Assembly (NCBI GenBank): GCA_045658165.1
Contig: JAZOUN010000115.1
Span: 1 to 64,000, forward strand
Reading direction: 5' to 3'
Length of the DNA stretch: 64,000 bases
From: UBA1081 sp045658165
GTDB taxonomy: Bacteria; Bacillota; Clostridia; Oscillospirales; Acutalibacteraceae
Part shown: one piece after another, positions 49,154-58,164 of the stretch
Layout: each line of letters begins with the position of its first letter
Position numbering within the stretch: position 1 is the stretch's first letter
Program-made: the position numbers and the translations under genes
The notes under the pieces: model-generated
Seen by the model: the letters and a program-made list of their open reading frames with translations, nothing else
What the model was told of the DNA's origin: nothing
The model's database searches: none

Positions 49154-50968
49154 TTGGATTTAAGAAATATAGCTATTATTGCTCATGTTGACCACGGTAA
49201 AACAACACTTGTTGACCAGATGCTTCATCAGAGCGGTACATTCAGAGCAAACGAACAGGTTGCAGAACGTGTTATGGACTCTAACGACCTTGAAAAAGAA
49301 AGAGGAATCACAATCCTTTCAAAAAACACATCCGTTCATTACAAGGATGTTAAAATCAATATTATCGACACTCCCGGTCACGCTGACTTCGGCGGTGAAG
49401 TTGAACGAATCATGATGATGGTTGACGGTGTGCTTCTTCTCGTTGACGCTTTCGAGGGTTGTATGCCCCAGACAAGATTTGTTCTTTCAAAGGCACTTGC
49501 TCTGGGCAAAAAGCCCCTTGTTGTTATCAACAAGATTGACCGTCCCGGTGCAAGACCTGCAGAAGTTGTTGACGAAGTGCTTGACCTTTTCATTGAGCTT
49601 GGCGCTGACGATGACCAGATTGAATTCCCCGTTGTTTATGCATCTGCAAGAGAAGGATATTCTTCACTTGATTCAGATGTACGTGAAGGCGATATGCAGC
49701 CTCTTCTTCAGGCAATCATTGACAATATCGATGCTCCCGAAGGCGATCCCGAACAGCCTTTGCAGCTTCTTTTCTCATCACTTGACTACGATGATTATGT
49801 AGGCAGAATCGGTGTCGGCAAAGTTGAAAGAGGTTCTGTCAAAATGGGTCAGAATGTTGTAATCTGCAAGCAGGACGGCACAACTCAGAACGTAAAAGTT
49901 TCAAGACTTTATCAGTTTGAAGGACTCAGAAGAGCAGAAGTTGAATCTGCAAAAGCAGGTGACATTGTTGCTGTTTCCGGTATTGAAGGACTCAATATCG
50001 GTGAAACAATCTGTTCTGTTGATTGTATCGATCCCCTTCCCTTCGTTAAAATAGATGAACCCACAATTTCAATGAACTTCATGGTCAATGACAGCCCCTT
50101 TGCAGGTCAGGAAGGTAAATTTGTTACTTCAAGAAACATCCGTGCAAGACTTTTCAAGGAAGTTGAAACAAACGTCAGCATGAGAGTTGAAGAAACAGAA
50201 ACAACTGATTCATTCAAGGTTTCAGGCAGAGGTGAACTCCACCTTTCAATCCTTATTGAAACAATGAGAAGACAGGGCTACGAATTTGCTGTTTCACGTC
50301 CCAAGGTTATCCTCAAAAAAGGTGACAACGGTGAAACACTTGAACCTATGGAACTTCTTATTGTTGAAGTACCCGAAAACTATGTTGGTGCAGTAATGGA
50401 AAAAATCGGTTCACGTAAAGGTGAGCTTGAAGATATGAGCATACGTGACGGCGGCACAACACATCTTGAATTCAAGATCCCCGCAAGAGGACTTATCGGA
50501 TACAGAAGCGAATTCCTCACAGACACAAACGGTTACGGTGTTATGAACAATCTCTTTGCAGGTTATGAGCCTTTCAAGGGTGATATCCAGACTCGCGACA
50601 GAGGTTCAATTGTTGTTCACGAAACAGGTGAAAGCACAGCATACGGTCTTTTCAATACTCAGGACAGAGGCAGACTCTTCATCGGTCCCGGTGTTCCCGT
50701 TTATGAAGGCATGATCTGCGGTGAATGCGCAAAGAATGAAGACATCGTTTGTAACGTCTGCAAGAAGAAGCAGATGACAAACACACGTGCATCAGGTTCT
50801 GACGATGCACTCCGTCTTGTTCCCCATTCAACACTCAGCCTTGAACAGAGCATGGAATTCCTCAGTGATGATGAAATCCTTGAGGTAACACCAAAGAGTC
50901 TCAGACTCAGAAAGAAGATTCTTTCAAAGGAACTAAGAATGAAACAGCAGTTTAAAGGAAAGAAATAA
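49154..50968 (+). CDS. typA: Ribosome-associated GTPase TypA/BipA
   Basis: 604 residues, normal length. G domain: IAHVDHGKTTLVDQM, RGITILSKNTS, DTPGHADFGGEV and VINKIDRPGA. EF-G-like domains II, III and V and the TypA-specific C-terminal domain follow (NMFAGYEPFKG-like NNLFAGYEPFKGDI, then DALRLVPHSTLSLEQS). It helps assemble 50S subunits and supports growth under stress or cold. TTG start at 49154 after AGAAGG. Single gene between terminators. Confidence 0.97.
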   Translation: MDLRNIAIIAHVDHGKTTLVDQMLHQSGTFRANEQVAERVMDSNDLEKERGITILSKNTSVHYKDVKINIIDTPGHADFGGEVERIMMMVDGVLLLVDAFEGCMPQTRFVLSKALALGKKPLVVINKIDRPGARPAEVVDEVLDLFIELGADDDQIEFPVVYASAREGYSSLDSDVREGDMQPLLQAIIDNIDAPEGDPEQPLQLLFSSLDYDDYVGRIGVGKVERGSVKMGQNVVICKQDGTTQNVKVSRLYQFEGLRRAEVESAKAGDIVAVSGIEGLNIGETICSVDCIDPLPFVKIDEPTISMNFMVNDSPFAGQEGKFVTSRNIRARLFKEVETNVSMRVEETETTDSFKVSGRGELHLSILIETMRRQGYEFAVSRPKVILKKGDNGETLEPMELLIVEVPENYVGAVMEKIGSRKGELEDMSIRDGGTTHLEFKIPARGLIGYRSEFLTDTNGYGVMNNLFAGYEPFKGDIQTRDRGSIVVHETGESTAYGLFNTQDRGRLFIGPGVPVYEGMICGECAKNEDIVCNVCKKKQMTNTRASGSDDALRLVPHSTLSLEQSMEFLSDDEILEVTPKSLRLRKKILSKELRMKQQFKGKK

Positions 50969-50980
50969 TTCAGAAACATA

Positions 50981-51016
50981 AAAAAAGTCTCATCGGTAAA
51001 CCGATGAGACTTTTTT
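50981..51016. terminator. Bidirectional terminator
   Basis: AAAAAAGTCTCATCGG pairs with CCGATGAGACTTTTTT around a four-base loop: a near-perfect stem with A/T ends, between convergent genes. Its last two bases fall in the stop region of the GPH gene. Confidence 0.9.
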
Positions 51017-53213
51017 ATGCTTTTTCCAGAAGTGTTCTGTAATTACTGTAATTTTCGTTCTGTTTTATTGTTTTGCATGCATCAAGCCAGGGCTTAGCAG
51101 CTGAGTAATAAACAGAATTCTGATGGGTTGCCTTTTTTATCATTTCCTTGACTTTTCTGTTGCGTGTTCTGCAACTTGCAACAGCATTACGGTGTACGCT
51201 TATGTCTTCACCGTTTTCTTTTGCATTTTTCATACCTTTAAGAGCATTCTGAAGCGCAACTTCTGCATTGTACTCCTCTTTGTAAAGCTCCTCAAGAACA
51301 GAATAATCAAATTCCTTTATACCGTCGGGGAAATAACGTTTTACCGCTTTTGCAGAATACTTTATATCGCGGTACATCTTTTTTGCAAAGCTGCGGATAG
51401 CTTTTTCTTCTGCAGTGACACAGGGCATACTGCGGATATCTGCCTTTGTTACAACTTCTGCTGAAATGTATCCTGCAAGTCCTGCCGCTGCAATTTTTTC
51501 AGCAAGAGAAAGTGCATATCTGCCCTCAGCAGTGTTGTAACGGTTAAGCTCCTGCATTATGAACTTTGAAATTTCAATTTCTTCATTTTCCGCTTTTGCT
51601 TCTTTTGTTTTGCCTGCCGATACAGACTTGTTACTGAAAATCTGCGCATTTTCTATAATACCGGCAACCTCACTGCGTGCTTCTTCCGTCAGAGAATCGG
51701 TATCTCTGTCTTCAAATGCAGCTCTTATACGAAGCACTCGCATCATAGCTTTCTGTTTTGTTTCGGTAAAGTCATAGAAGAACATGGGAATTACATTCAT
51801 TACCGCACCTATAACAGACGCAATAACAAGAACACTGCTGATATTTACAAAATACTCATGATTATAAAGTACATCATAAACATTGTTTGCACTGTAACCG
51901 AGGGAAACGGCTGTCTGAGCGTTGAGTCCTACCTTGTCATAAATTATCGGAAGCACACCGCTTGTTACCATACTGATTACATTACCGATAAGTCCTACAG
52001 CGGCAAACATACCGTCAATTCTCTCTCCCGAAATATACTGCTGATAATCTCTTATATCTGCATTGATACTGGGAGTAATAAGATGACCGAGAGATGTTAT
52101 AAACTGATTTACAAATGAGCAGAAAAGCAGCATCCATATTATATTTGCAGTACCGGTCATACGTACAACGGGAAGCATAAGTGCAATAAGCCCGATATTG
52201 AGAACATTTGAGAAAATTATAATTTTCTTCTTACCGTATTTTCTGATAAAAAACGGAGCCACAATATTCGGCCAGAAAGAGGCATTACCTGCAATTGCGG
52301 TAATTACGGCATACTGCCCTGCTGAACAGGCTGACTGATAGTGATACATCCAACCCATTATACTTGCAAAGGAGCCTTCAAGAAATCCCATCCAACCTGC
52401 AAGAGAAATTATCCAGAAATATTTGTTTGATGCAACTGCTCTGAATGCATCTGAAAAACGAACCTGAACAATATGCTTTTTAGGTCTTACAATTTTTTCT
52501 TCCGTATTGACATAAGCCACAATCGAAATAAGGAATCCTGCAAAAAGCAGAGGCGGAAACAGAATTCTGTAAACTCTTAAATCATAAAGAGTATCCTGCC
52601 CTGTTATGAGTTTTGCAACAATGGGGAAAAATATATTTGCAATTGAGGGTGAAAGATTTTCAACAATACAACGTATTGAAAGCACGTCTGAACGCTCAAT
52701 TGAATTGGGGGAAAGAACATTTATAAGGCTGTCGTAAGCATCGGTCATAAAGTTGAAGAAGAACTGAAAACCGATGTTACAAAGAAGTACCCAGAAACAT
52801 TTCCAGAAAAGAGTCATGCTCTCATAGGGAAGCATAATCATAAAAATACCGATAATAACAGTGGGAATACCCATTGTTATTATGTACGGACGGTATTTAC
52901 CTTTCATGCTTCGGGTATTGTCTATCATATTTGCTCTGATACCTGTCAGCGGAAATGATGAAAGCAGACCGATAATATAAATTATATAAAGTGACTTTGC
53001 ATCAATACCGATTGTATTGCCGAGCAATGTATTATTTGTGGCAATTATCATCTGACTGATACAATGAACAATAAGTTTTACACCTATACCGCCCACTGAC
53101 AGTGAAGTGATTTCCTTTATGCTCATATATCTGCCTTCAGGAGGAGTTTTCCAGTTATTTCTGAACAAGCCGAGTGCATTGTTTGCCGTCTGTTTTATAT
53201 TCAAGCAAAACAC
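51015..53213 (-). CDS. GPH-family (MelB-like) sugar symporter with a long C-terminal extension
   Basis: 732 residues, against the usual 450-500 of GPH sodium-sugar symporters. The first ~490 residues have about 12 membrane helices, with GPH-like features (RANMIDNTRSMKGKYRPYI after helix 2, a D-N-x-R-x-K-G-R/K-Y-R-P pattern). The last ~230 residues are charged and helical without membrane spans, probably cytosolic and regulatory. Start: GTG at 53213 or, better placed for AAGGA, TTG at 53204. It lies 9 bases after the GH30 gene, so it probably imports the sugar that enzyme handles. Confidence 0.87.
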   Translation of the reverse strand: MFCLNIKQTANNALGLFRNNWKTPPEGRYMSIKEITSLSVGGIGVKLIVHCISQMIIATNNTLLGNTIGIDAKSLYIIYIIGLLSSFPLTGIRANMIDNTRSMKGKYRPYIITMGIPTVIIGIFMIMLPYESMTLFWKCFWVLLCNIGFQFFFNFMTDAYDSLINVLSPNSIERSDVLSIRCIVENLSPSIANIFFPIVAKLITGQDTLYDLRVYRILFPPLLFAGFLISIVAYVNTEEKIVRPKKHIVQVRFSDAFRAVASNKYFWIISLAGWMGFLEGSFASIMGWMYHYQSACSAGQYAVITAIAGNASFWPNIVAPFFIRKYGKKKIIIFSNVLNIGLIALMLPVVRMTGTANIIWMLLFCSFVNQFITSLGHLITPSINADIRDYQQYISGERIDGMFAAVGLIGNVISMVTSGVLPIIYDKVGLNAQTAVSLGYSANNVYDVLYNHEYFVNISSVLVIASVIGAVMNVIPMFFYDFTETKQKAMMRVLRIRAAFEDRDTDSLTEEARSEVAGIIENAQIFSNKSVSAGKTKEAKAENEEIEISKFIMQELNRYNTAEGRYALSLAEKIAAAGLAGYISAEVVTKADIRSMPCVTAEEKAIRSFAKKMYRDIKYSAKAVKRYFPDGIKEFDYSVLEELYKEEYNAEVALQNALKGMKNAKENGEDISVHRNAVASCRTRNRKVKEMIKKATHQNSVYYSAAKPWLDACKTIKQNENYSNYRTLLEKA

Positions 53214-53222
53214 ATCCTTAAA

Positions 53223-54587
53223 TCAAAAAATTATTGTATTAACGCTCTTTGCCGAAATTACAATGTCTTTTTCTGCAATTTTTTCCGTAAGGTCATTATC
53301 CTTATCTGTTACGATAATTCTTACGCTTCCCTTTGCATCCTCAAGTGTAATTTTTTCACATTTTTCCGTATCGTTGATTACAATCAATACATTTTCATCG
53401 TCTTTTCTGAAAGCCAGAACCTTAAGATTCTTGTTTTCACACTCTGTACCGATTTTTTCTGCACCGAAGGGAATATATTTAGAGAAATTTCCCGTTACAT
53501 AATATCGTTTTGTCATTTCAAAAGATTTATCTTCAAGATTTATGTAAATGAGACCGTCGCAATAATCAACTTCTGAAACGGCAATCCAATGCTGCCAAGA
53601 AGAAACGTTGAGAATGGAAATATCTTCATAAATGATATTTGCTGTAACAAGTGCGGAATTCATAGTCTTATCTCTTCCGCCATTCATATGACACCATTCA
53701 CTCATTTTAACTTCAAGATCGGGATAGTGTTTATCAAGCCATTTTCTGTATCGTGTGACAAATGCAACTCTGTTATTGAAGCCTTTTACGGGAATGGGCA
53801 AAGGAAGACAATAGGAATGAACATCTACTGCATCAATTCTTTCCCTTACGCTTCTGAAAAACATAAGTGCTCTTGTATATGACTTATTGAACCAACGGAC
53901 GTCTCCCGATTCCACACCGGAAAGTCTGACATCACGCAGTTTTTCTCTTTTATTCATTTCGTCGGCAAAGCGCTTCATTACAAGTGCCGCACTCAGAGGA
54001 CTGTAATGACATCCCTCCTGACCGCCGTTCCATATCCATATAGGTTCGTTTATGGGTGAAAGATATTTTATGGGTAATCCCTCATCAACAAAATGTTCTG
54101 TCACATCAAGACAATAGGATGCAAATGATTTATAATTACGGAAAGCAAGATTATCCCTCATTATCTGCCATTTACCAAGATGTGACCAACCGTTTTTTGT
54201 AAGCCTTTCAACGGGAGAATTTACAAACAAAATGATTTCATCAGCACCGTCTGCCGCAGCCTGTTTCATCATATATACGGCATTTTTGTCACGGCTGAAA
54301 TCGTATTTCCCCTCACCGGCATCAAAACTTTCTGTCCGTCTCAGGGGATTGCCTATATCACCGTTGCCGGAATGTGCCGAACCGGCACCGATATTATAAC
54401 GGTAGGTACGAAGTCCTATTCCTTTTTCTTTGCTGTAAAGAAGCTGAGATATTCTGTCCCTTACTGCAAGACCGCTGGAAGGATCAATATGATCCCATCC
54501 GCCAACTTCCTGCGCCCACCAGGCACCGCTGGCACCGAAACCTTCAAACCTGCCGTAAGTTTTATTGAAATCAAGTTTTATTTTCAT
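53223..54587 (-). CDS. Glycoside hydrolase family 30 enzyme
   Basis: 454 residues. GH30 layout: FEGFGASGAWWAQ at the start, (beta/alpha)8 barrel with acid/base Glu in YLSPINEPIW (near 179) and nucleophile Glu in KMSEWCHMNGG (near 296), then a beta side domain. No signal peptide. Family members cleave beta-glucosides, beta-1,6-glucans, xylans or fucosides; the substrate is not fixed here. It is the first gene of an operon with the GPH symporter. A 26-bp palindrome overlaps its promoter. Confidence 0.9.
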   Translation of the reverse strand: MKIKLDFNKTYGRFEGFGASGAWWAQEVGGWDHIDPSSGLAVRDRISQLLYSKEKGIGLRTYRYNIGAGSAHSGNGDIGNPLRRTESFDAGEGKYDFSRDKNAVYMMKQAAADGADEIILFVNSPVERLTKNGWSHLGKWQIMRDNLAFRNYKSFASYCLDVTEHFVDEGLPIKYLSPINEPIWIWNGGQEGCHYSPLSAALVMKRFADEMNKREKLRDVRLSGVESGDVRWFNKSYTRALMFFRSVRERIDAVDVHSYCLPLPIPVKGFNNRVAFVTRYRKWLDKHYPDLEVKMSEWCHMNGGRDKTMNSALVTANIIYEDISILNVSSWQHWIAVSEVDYCDGLIYINLEDKSFEMTKRYYVTGNFSKYIPFGAEKIGTECENKNLKVLAFRKDDENVLIVINDTEKCEKITLEDAKGSVRIIVTDKDNDLTEKIAEKDIVISAKSVNTIIF

Positions 54588-54617
54588 TCTGATTTTCTCC
54601 CGAAACTGTTATAATTA

Positions 54618-54647
54618 AATAATATAAAAATTTTTATATTATTTCAA
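54618..54647 (-). promoter_or_regulatory. GH30 promoter with an overlapping 26-bp palindrome
   Basis: Minus strand TTGAAA (54642-54647), 17 bases, TATTAT (54619-54624). Bases 54618-54643 form a perfect inverted repeat (half AATAATATAAAAA) that spans the spacer and -10. It may be an operator for a sugar-responsive repressor; pure A/T makes chance harder to exclude. Confidence 0.6.
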
Positions 54648-54675
54648 TACTTTTTTCGCAATTCGAAATAAAAGA

Positions 54676-54708
54676 AAAAAACCACGGTAAAACCGTGGTT
54701 TTTTTCGG
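54676..54708 (-). terminator. Terminator of the proBA-membrane protein operon
   Basis: AAAAAACCACGGT pairs with ACCGTGGTTTTTTT: perfect stem, T run on both strands. The 140 bases between it and the stop codon at 54851 hold nothing recognised. Confidence 0.88.
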
Positions 54709-54850
54709 GGAAGAGAAAATAAAATGAAAAGGAATTTTTAATATTAAGTATGTGCTTATTATAAGCAACTTCCTTTGTATTTTTTATACCCTTTTGTTAA
54801 CAAACTGTAAACAATATACTCATAATTGTTACATAATTGCAACATACTGT

Positions 54851-55864
54851 TTACACTCTTCCCCCAAGGGTTGTTTTTTCAGGTGTTTTTGCTGTTGTTG
54901 TTTCGGGAATAGTTTCGGGAACTATCTGCGAAACGGGTTCTGAACTGTCTTCTGTAATTGTTGTCATTTCAAATGTTATAGTTTCGGGAACAGTTGAAGA
55001 AACTGTTCTTATTGAGTTGATATAATAACTTCCCTGCAGTTCTTGAAGTGTTATCTGCATTACCTTATCCGGCTCAGGAGTAACAAAGTTACCCTCATCA
55101 TCCTGATACCAGCTTTCAGAAACAAGATAATTTACAGTTACAACAAGTGCTGTGCCTGATTTTTCAACTTTTGTTACCTGCGGAGTGTAAATAGGTGAAA
55201 TGGTTGTAACGGGAATTTTATAAACTGCGCCTGTGCTGTCGTATTCAAAAACGCAGTTATAGCCCTGAACTGTTGAATGGGTTATTGATTTTGCCGTTTC
55301 GGGACCGAAAATTGATATATATGCACTCTCAACATCCTTTGCGGGAATAAGCAGATAACCGCCTGAATAGGAATAAGTATCGGGAGTTGCATCTGCACTG
55401 AGAATTGACCATATAGCGGCATTAAGCAGCTGTTTCTGATCGGCAGCAGTTATATCATCAAATGTGTCGGGATCAACAGCAACAATCGGTTTGAGATATT
55501 CATTGTAATCTGCAAATTCGCTGCCTGTATCAATAGTGCTTTTTATATAGGTAACACTGTTCCACACAAGAAGCACCATACCTATAACAGCAAAAATAAA
55601 AATCACAAGACCGAGAAGAAAAGACAATTTATCGGGATATTTTTTTGCTTTTGTTTCTCTTCGACGGAGTTTTTCCTGCTTTTTATTATCTTTTTTTTCT
55701 TTTTTCTTTTCAGCTTTTTCATCAGTCTTTTCAGGCTCTGCAGGAGTTTCATTTTCCAGAGGCTCTTCAGACCGTGCAAAAAAAGATCTGCTGTTTTTCA
55801 GCAAGATATCAGCTGTTATGTCTTCATTTATTTCCTGAGGTTCAGTTTTCTTATCTTCGTTCAA
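54851..55864 (-). CDS. Single-pass membrane protein of unknown function
   Basis: 337 residues. A highly charged cytosolic N-terminus of about 75 residues (Lys/Glu-rich, with KEKKDNKKQEKLRRRETKAK) is followed by one membrane helix (about 80-103) and an extracellular domain of about 190 residues. The C-terminus is Thr/Glu/Pro-rich (VPETIPETTTAKTPEKTT), like a wall-spanning or glycosylated tail. No known domain. It follows proA by 14 bases, but no link to proline synthesis is visible. Confidence 0.8.
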   Translation of the reverse strand: MNEDKKTEPQEINEDITADILLKNSRSFFARSEEPLENETPAEPEKTDEKAEKKKEKKDNKKQEKLRRRETKAKKYPDKLSFLLGLVIFIFAVIGMVLLVWNSVTYIKSTIDTGSEFADYNEYLKPIVAVDPDTFDDITAADQKQLLNAAIWSILSADATPDTYSYSGGYLLIPAKDVESAYISIFGPETAKSITHSTVQGYNCVFEYDSTGAVYKIPVTTISPIYTPQVTKVEKSGTALVVTVNYLVSESWYQDDEGNFVTPEPDKVMQITLQELQGSYYINSIRTVSSTVPETITFEMTTITEDSSEPVSQIVPETIPETTTAKTPEKTTLGGRV

Positions 55865-55878
55865 GTTATAACCTCCAA

Positions 55879-57132
55879 TTATCTGATCTGTCCGTTACCT
55901 CTGATAACATATTTGTAGGATGTAAGTTCGGGAAGTCCTACAGGGCCTCTTACGTGCAGTTTCTGATTTGAAATACCTATTTCTGCGCCGAAACCGAATT
56001 CACCGCCGTCTGTGAATCTTGTACTTGCATTGATATATACAGCAGAAGAATTGACTTCATTTGCAAATTTCTCAGCTGCACTGTAATTTTCGGTGATAAT
56101 ACTCTCGCTGTGATCGGTACTGTACTTTGCAATATGTGCAATTGCATCATCAATACTGTCAACAACTTTTACTGCAATTTTGTAATCAAGATACTCTGCA
56201 TACCAGTCATCTTCCGTTGCAGGAACAACATCGGGAAGAATCTGCTGTACAGCTTCATCGCCTATAATCACAACGTTTTTCTTATCAAGCTGTTCTTTTA
56301 TTGCAATAAGTGCAAATTCAGCAACATCTTTATGCACAAGAAGACTTTCACATGCGTTGCAGACTGAAACGCGAGAAGTCTTTGCATTAAGCACAATTTC
56401 AGCCGCCATATCGATATCAGCATCTTTATCCACATAAATATGGCAGTTGCCTTCGCCCGTTCTGATTACGGGAACTGTAGAATTTTTCACAACAGACTGA
56501 ATGAGTCCTTTTCCGCCTCTGGGAATAAGAACATCAACATATTCATTGAGTTTCATAAGCTCCGATGCTGTTTCTCTGTCTGTTTTTTCAATAAACTGAA
56601 TACAATCTGCAGGAAGAGAAGCACTCTCTGCGGCACTTCTCATAACTTCTGCCATGGCTTTATTTGTATTAATTGCTTCCTTACCGCCGCGGAGAATAAC
56701 AGTATTACCTGATTTAAGGCAAAGTGCTGCAGCATCTGCAGTTACATTTGGTCTTGCCTCGTATATTACGGCAATTACACCAAGAGGCACACTGACTTTT
56801 GTTATATTGAGTCCGTTGGGACGGGTAACACCGGAAATGGTTTTACCTACAGGATCATCAAGAGCAATAATTTCAATAATTGCCGATGCAATTTTCTCGA
56901 TTCTTGAACCGTCGAGCATGAGTCTGTCAAGCATTGCATCTGAAAGATTGTTCCGACGACCGTTTTCAAGATCCTTTTTATTTTCGGAAATTATTTTTTC
57001 CGCATTTTCTTTCAATGACTGTGCAATTGCACGCAGTGCATTGTTTTTTGTTTCGGAAGATGCAACAGACAGCACCTTTGATGCTTCCTTCGCTTTAATT
57101 CCGATATCAACAAGATATGTATTTTCAGCCAT
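55879..57132 (-). CDS. proA: Gamma-glutamyl phosphate reductase ProA
   Basis: 417 residues, normal length. Aldehyde-dehydrogenase-type fold with the catalytic Cys in VSVCNACESLLVHKD and further ProA segments GVIAVIYEARPNVTADAAAL, LIPRGGKGLI and STRFTDGGEFGFGAEIGIS. It reduces glutamyl phosphate to glutamate semialdehyde, the second step of proline synthesis. ATG at 57132 after AAAGGA. It follows proB by 4 bases; the membrane-protein gene comes next. Confidence 0.97.
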   Translation of the reverse strand: MAENTYLVDIGIKAKEASKVLSVASSETKNNALRAIAQSLKENAEKIISENKKDLENGRRNNLSDAMLDRLMLDGSRIEKIASAIIEIIALDDPVGKTISGVTRPNGLNITKVSVPLGVIAVIYEARPNVTADAAALCLKSGNTVILRGGKEAINTNKAMAEVMRSAAESASLPADCIQFIEKTDRETASELMKLNEYVDVLIPRGGKGLIQSVVKNSTVPVIRTGEGNCHIYVDKDADIDMAAEIVLNAKTSRVSVCNACESLLVHKDVAEFALIAIKEQLDKKNVVIIGDEAVQQILPDVVPATEDDWYAEYLDYKIAVKVVDSIDDAIAHIAKYSTDHSESIITENYSAAEKFANEVNSSAVYINASTRFTDGGEFGFGAEIGISNQKLHVRGPVGLPELTSYKYVIRGNGQIR

Positions 57133-57136
57133 AATA

Positions 57137-57943
57137 TCAGTCCTTTTTGCCAACAAAAAATGTTCCTATCTGATGTCCGTCAATAAGTTTATAAATTTCA
57201 CGGGGATCAGTTCCGCTCATAATAACGGTATCTATTCCTGCACCTGTGGAGATTTCGGCAGCGTTGAGCTTTGTTATCATTCCGCCTGTACCTCTGTTTG
57301 AACCTGCATCACCTGCAAGAGCTTTTATTTCAGGGGTAATCTCATCCACAACGGGAATAAGTCTTGCATTCATATCCTCCTGCGGATTTGCGTCAAACAA
57401 GCCGTCAATATCGGTAAGAATTACAAGCGCATCTGCATTTATGAGTTTTGCAACAATTGCTGAAAGGCTGTCGTTATCACCGTAAACAATTTCTTCAACA
57501 GCAACTGAGTCATTCTCATTGACGATGGGAATTGCACCGTATTCAAACATTGTATTGAATGCATTTATAAGGTTATTTCTTCTTTCTTCATTCTCAACGT
57601 CACTCTTTGTTATAAGAAGCTGACCTATTGTATGAGAATACTCTGAGAAGAATTTATCGTACATAAACATCAGTTCACACTGACCGATACATGCGGCAGC
57701 CTGTCTGCCCGGAGTGTCCTTAGGTCTTTCTTTGAGTCCGAGTTTGCCTACACCCACACCGATTGCACCGGATGTAACAAGAACAATTTCCCTGCCTTCA
57801 TTGCGAAGATCGGAAAGTATTGAAACAAGCTTTGCCATTCTGCGGATATTTGTTTTTCCCGTTGAATATGTAAGAGTGGAAGTACCCACTTTAAAAACTA
57901 TTCTTTTTGCATTTCTGATTCCGGTCAAGATTTTCACATCCAA
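57137..57943 (-). CDS. proB: Glutamate 5-kinase ProB (short form without PUA domain)
   Basis: 268 residues. Amino-acid kinase fold with RIVFKVGTSTL, LVTSGAIGVGVGKLGL, NENDSVAVEEI and NRGTGGMITKLNAAEI. The C-terminal PUA domain of the 367-residue E. coli enzyme is missing, as in several Gram-positive ProB proteins. It phosphorylates glutamate, the first step of proline synthesis and the usual site of proline feedback. No good Shine-Dalgarno precedes the ATG at 57943. Confidence 0.95.
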   Translation of the reverse strand: MDVKILTGIRNAKRIVFKVGTSTLTYSTGKTNIRRMAKLVSILSDLRNEGREIVLVTSGAIGVGVGKLGLKERPKDTPGRQAAACIGQCELMFMYDKFFSEYSHTIGQLLITKSDVENEERRNNLINAFNTMFEYGAIPIVNENDSVAVEEIVYGDNDSLSAIVAKLINADALVILTDIDGLFDANPQEDMNARLIPVVDEITPEIKALAGDAGSNRGTGGMITKLNAAEISTGAGIDTVIMSGTDPREIYKLIDGHQIGTFFVGKKD

Positions 57944-57961
57944 ATATAGTAATACTTATAT

Positions 57962-57989
57962 ATTATATCACAATATGATAATTTTACAA
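57962..57989 (-). promoter_or_regulatory. proBA promoter
   Basis: Minus strand TTGTAA (57984-57989), 16 bases, TATAAT (57962-57967). The leader would be only about 12 bases, which agrees with the missing ribosome site. Confidence 0.6.
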
Positions 57990-58046
57990 TAGAAAAAAAT
58001 AATATAAATTATATTATAACTGCAATACAAAACAGAAATCCTGAAA

Positions 58047-58081
58047 GTTGCACAAAAAACATAATACTATGCTTGTGCAAC
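58047..58081. repeat. Inverted repeat GTTGCACAA-N17-TTGTGCAAC
   Basis: Perfect 9-base arms at 58047-58055 and 58073-58081, in the gap between divergent proB and PHP genes. It could be an operator or a weak hairpin; no T run follows. Confidence 0.6.
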
Positions 58082-58164
58082 ATGCAACAAAAAGATTTTT
58101 TTATTGCTTTTTATATTAAAAATATGGTATTATAGTTCCGTATTAAAAAAAGGAGGAAATTTTT

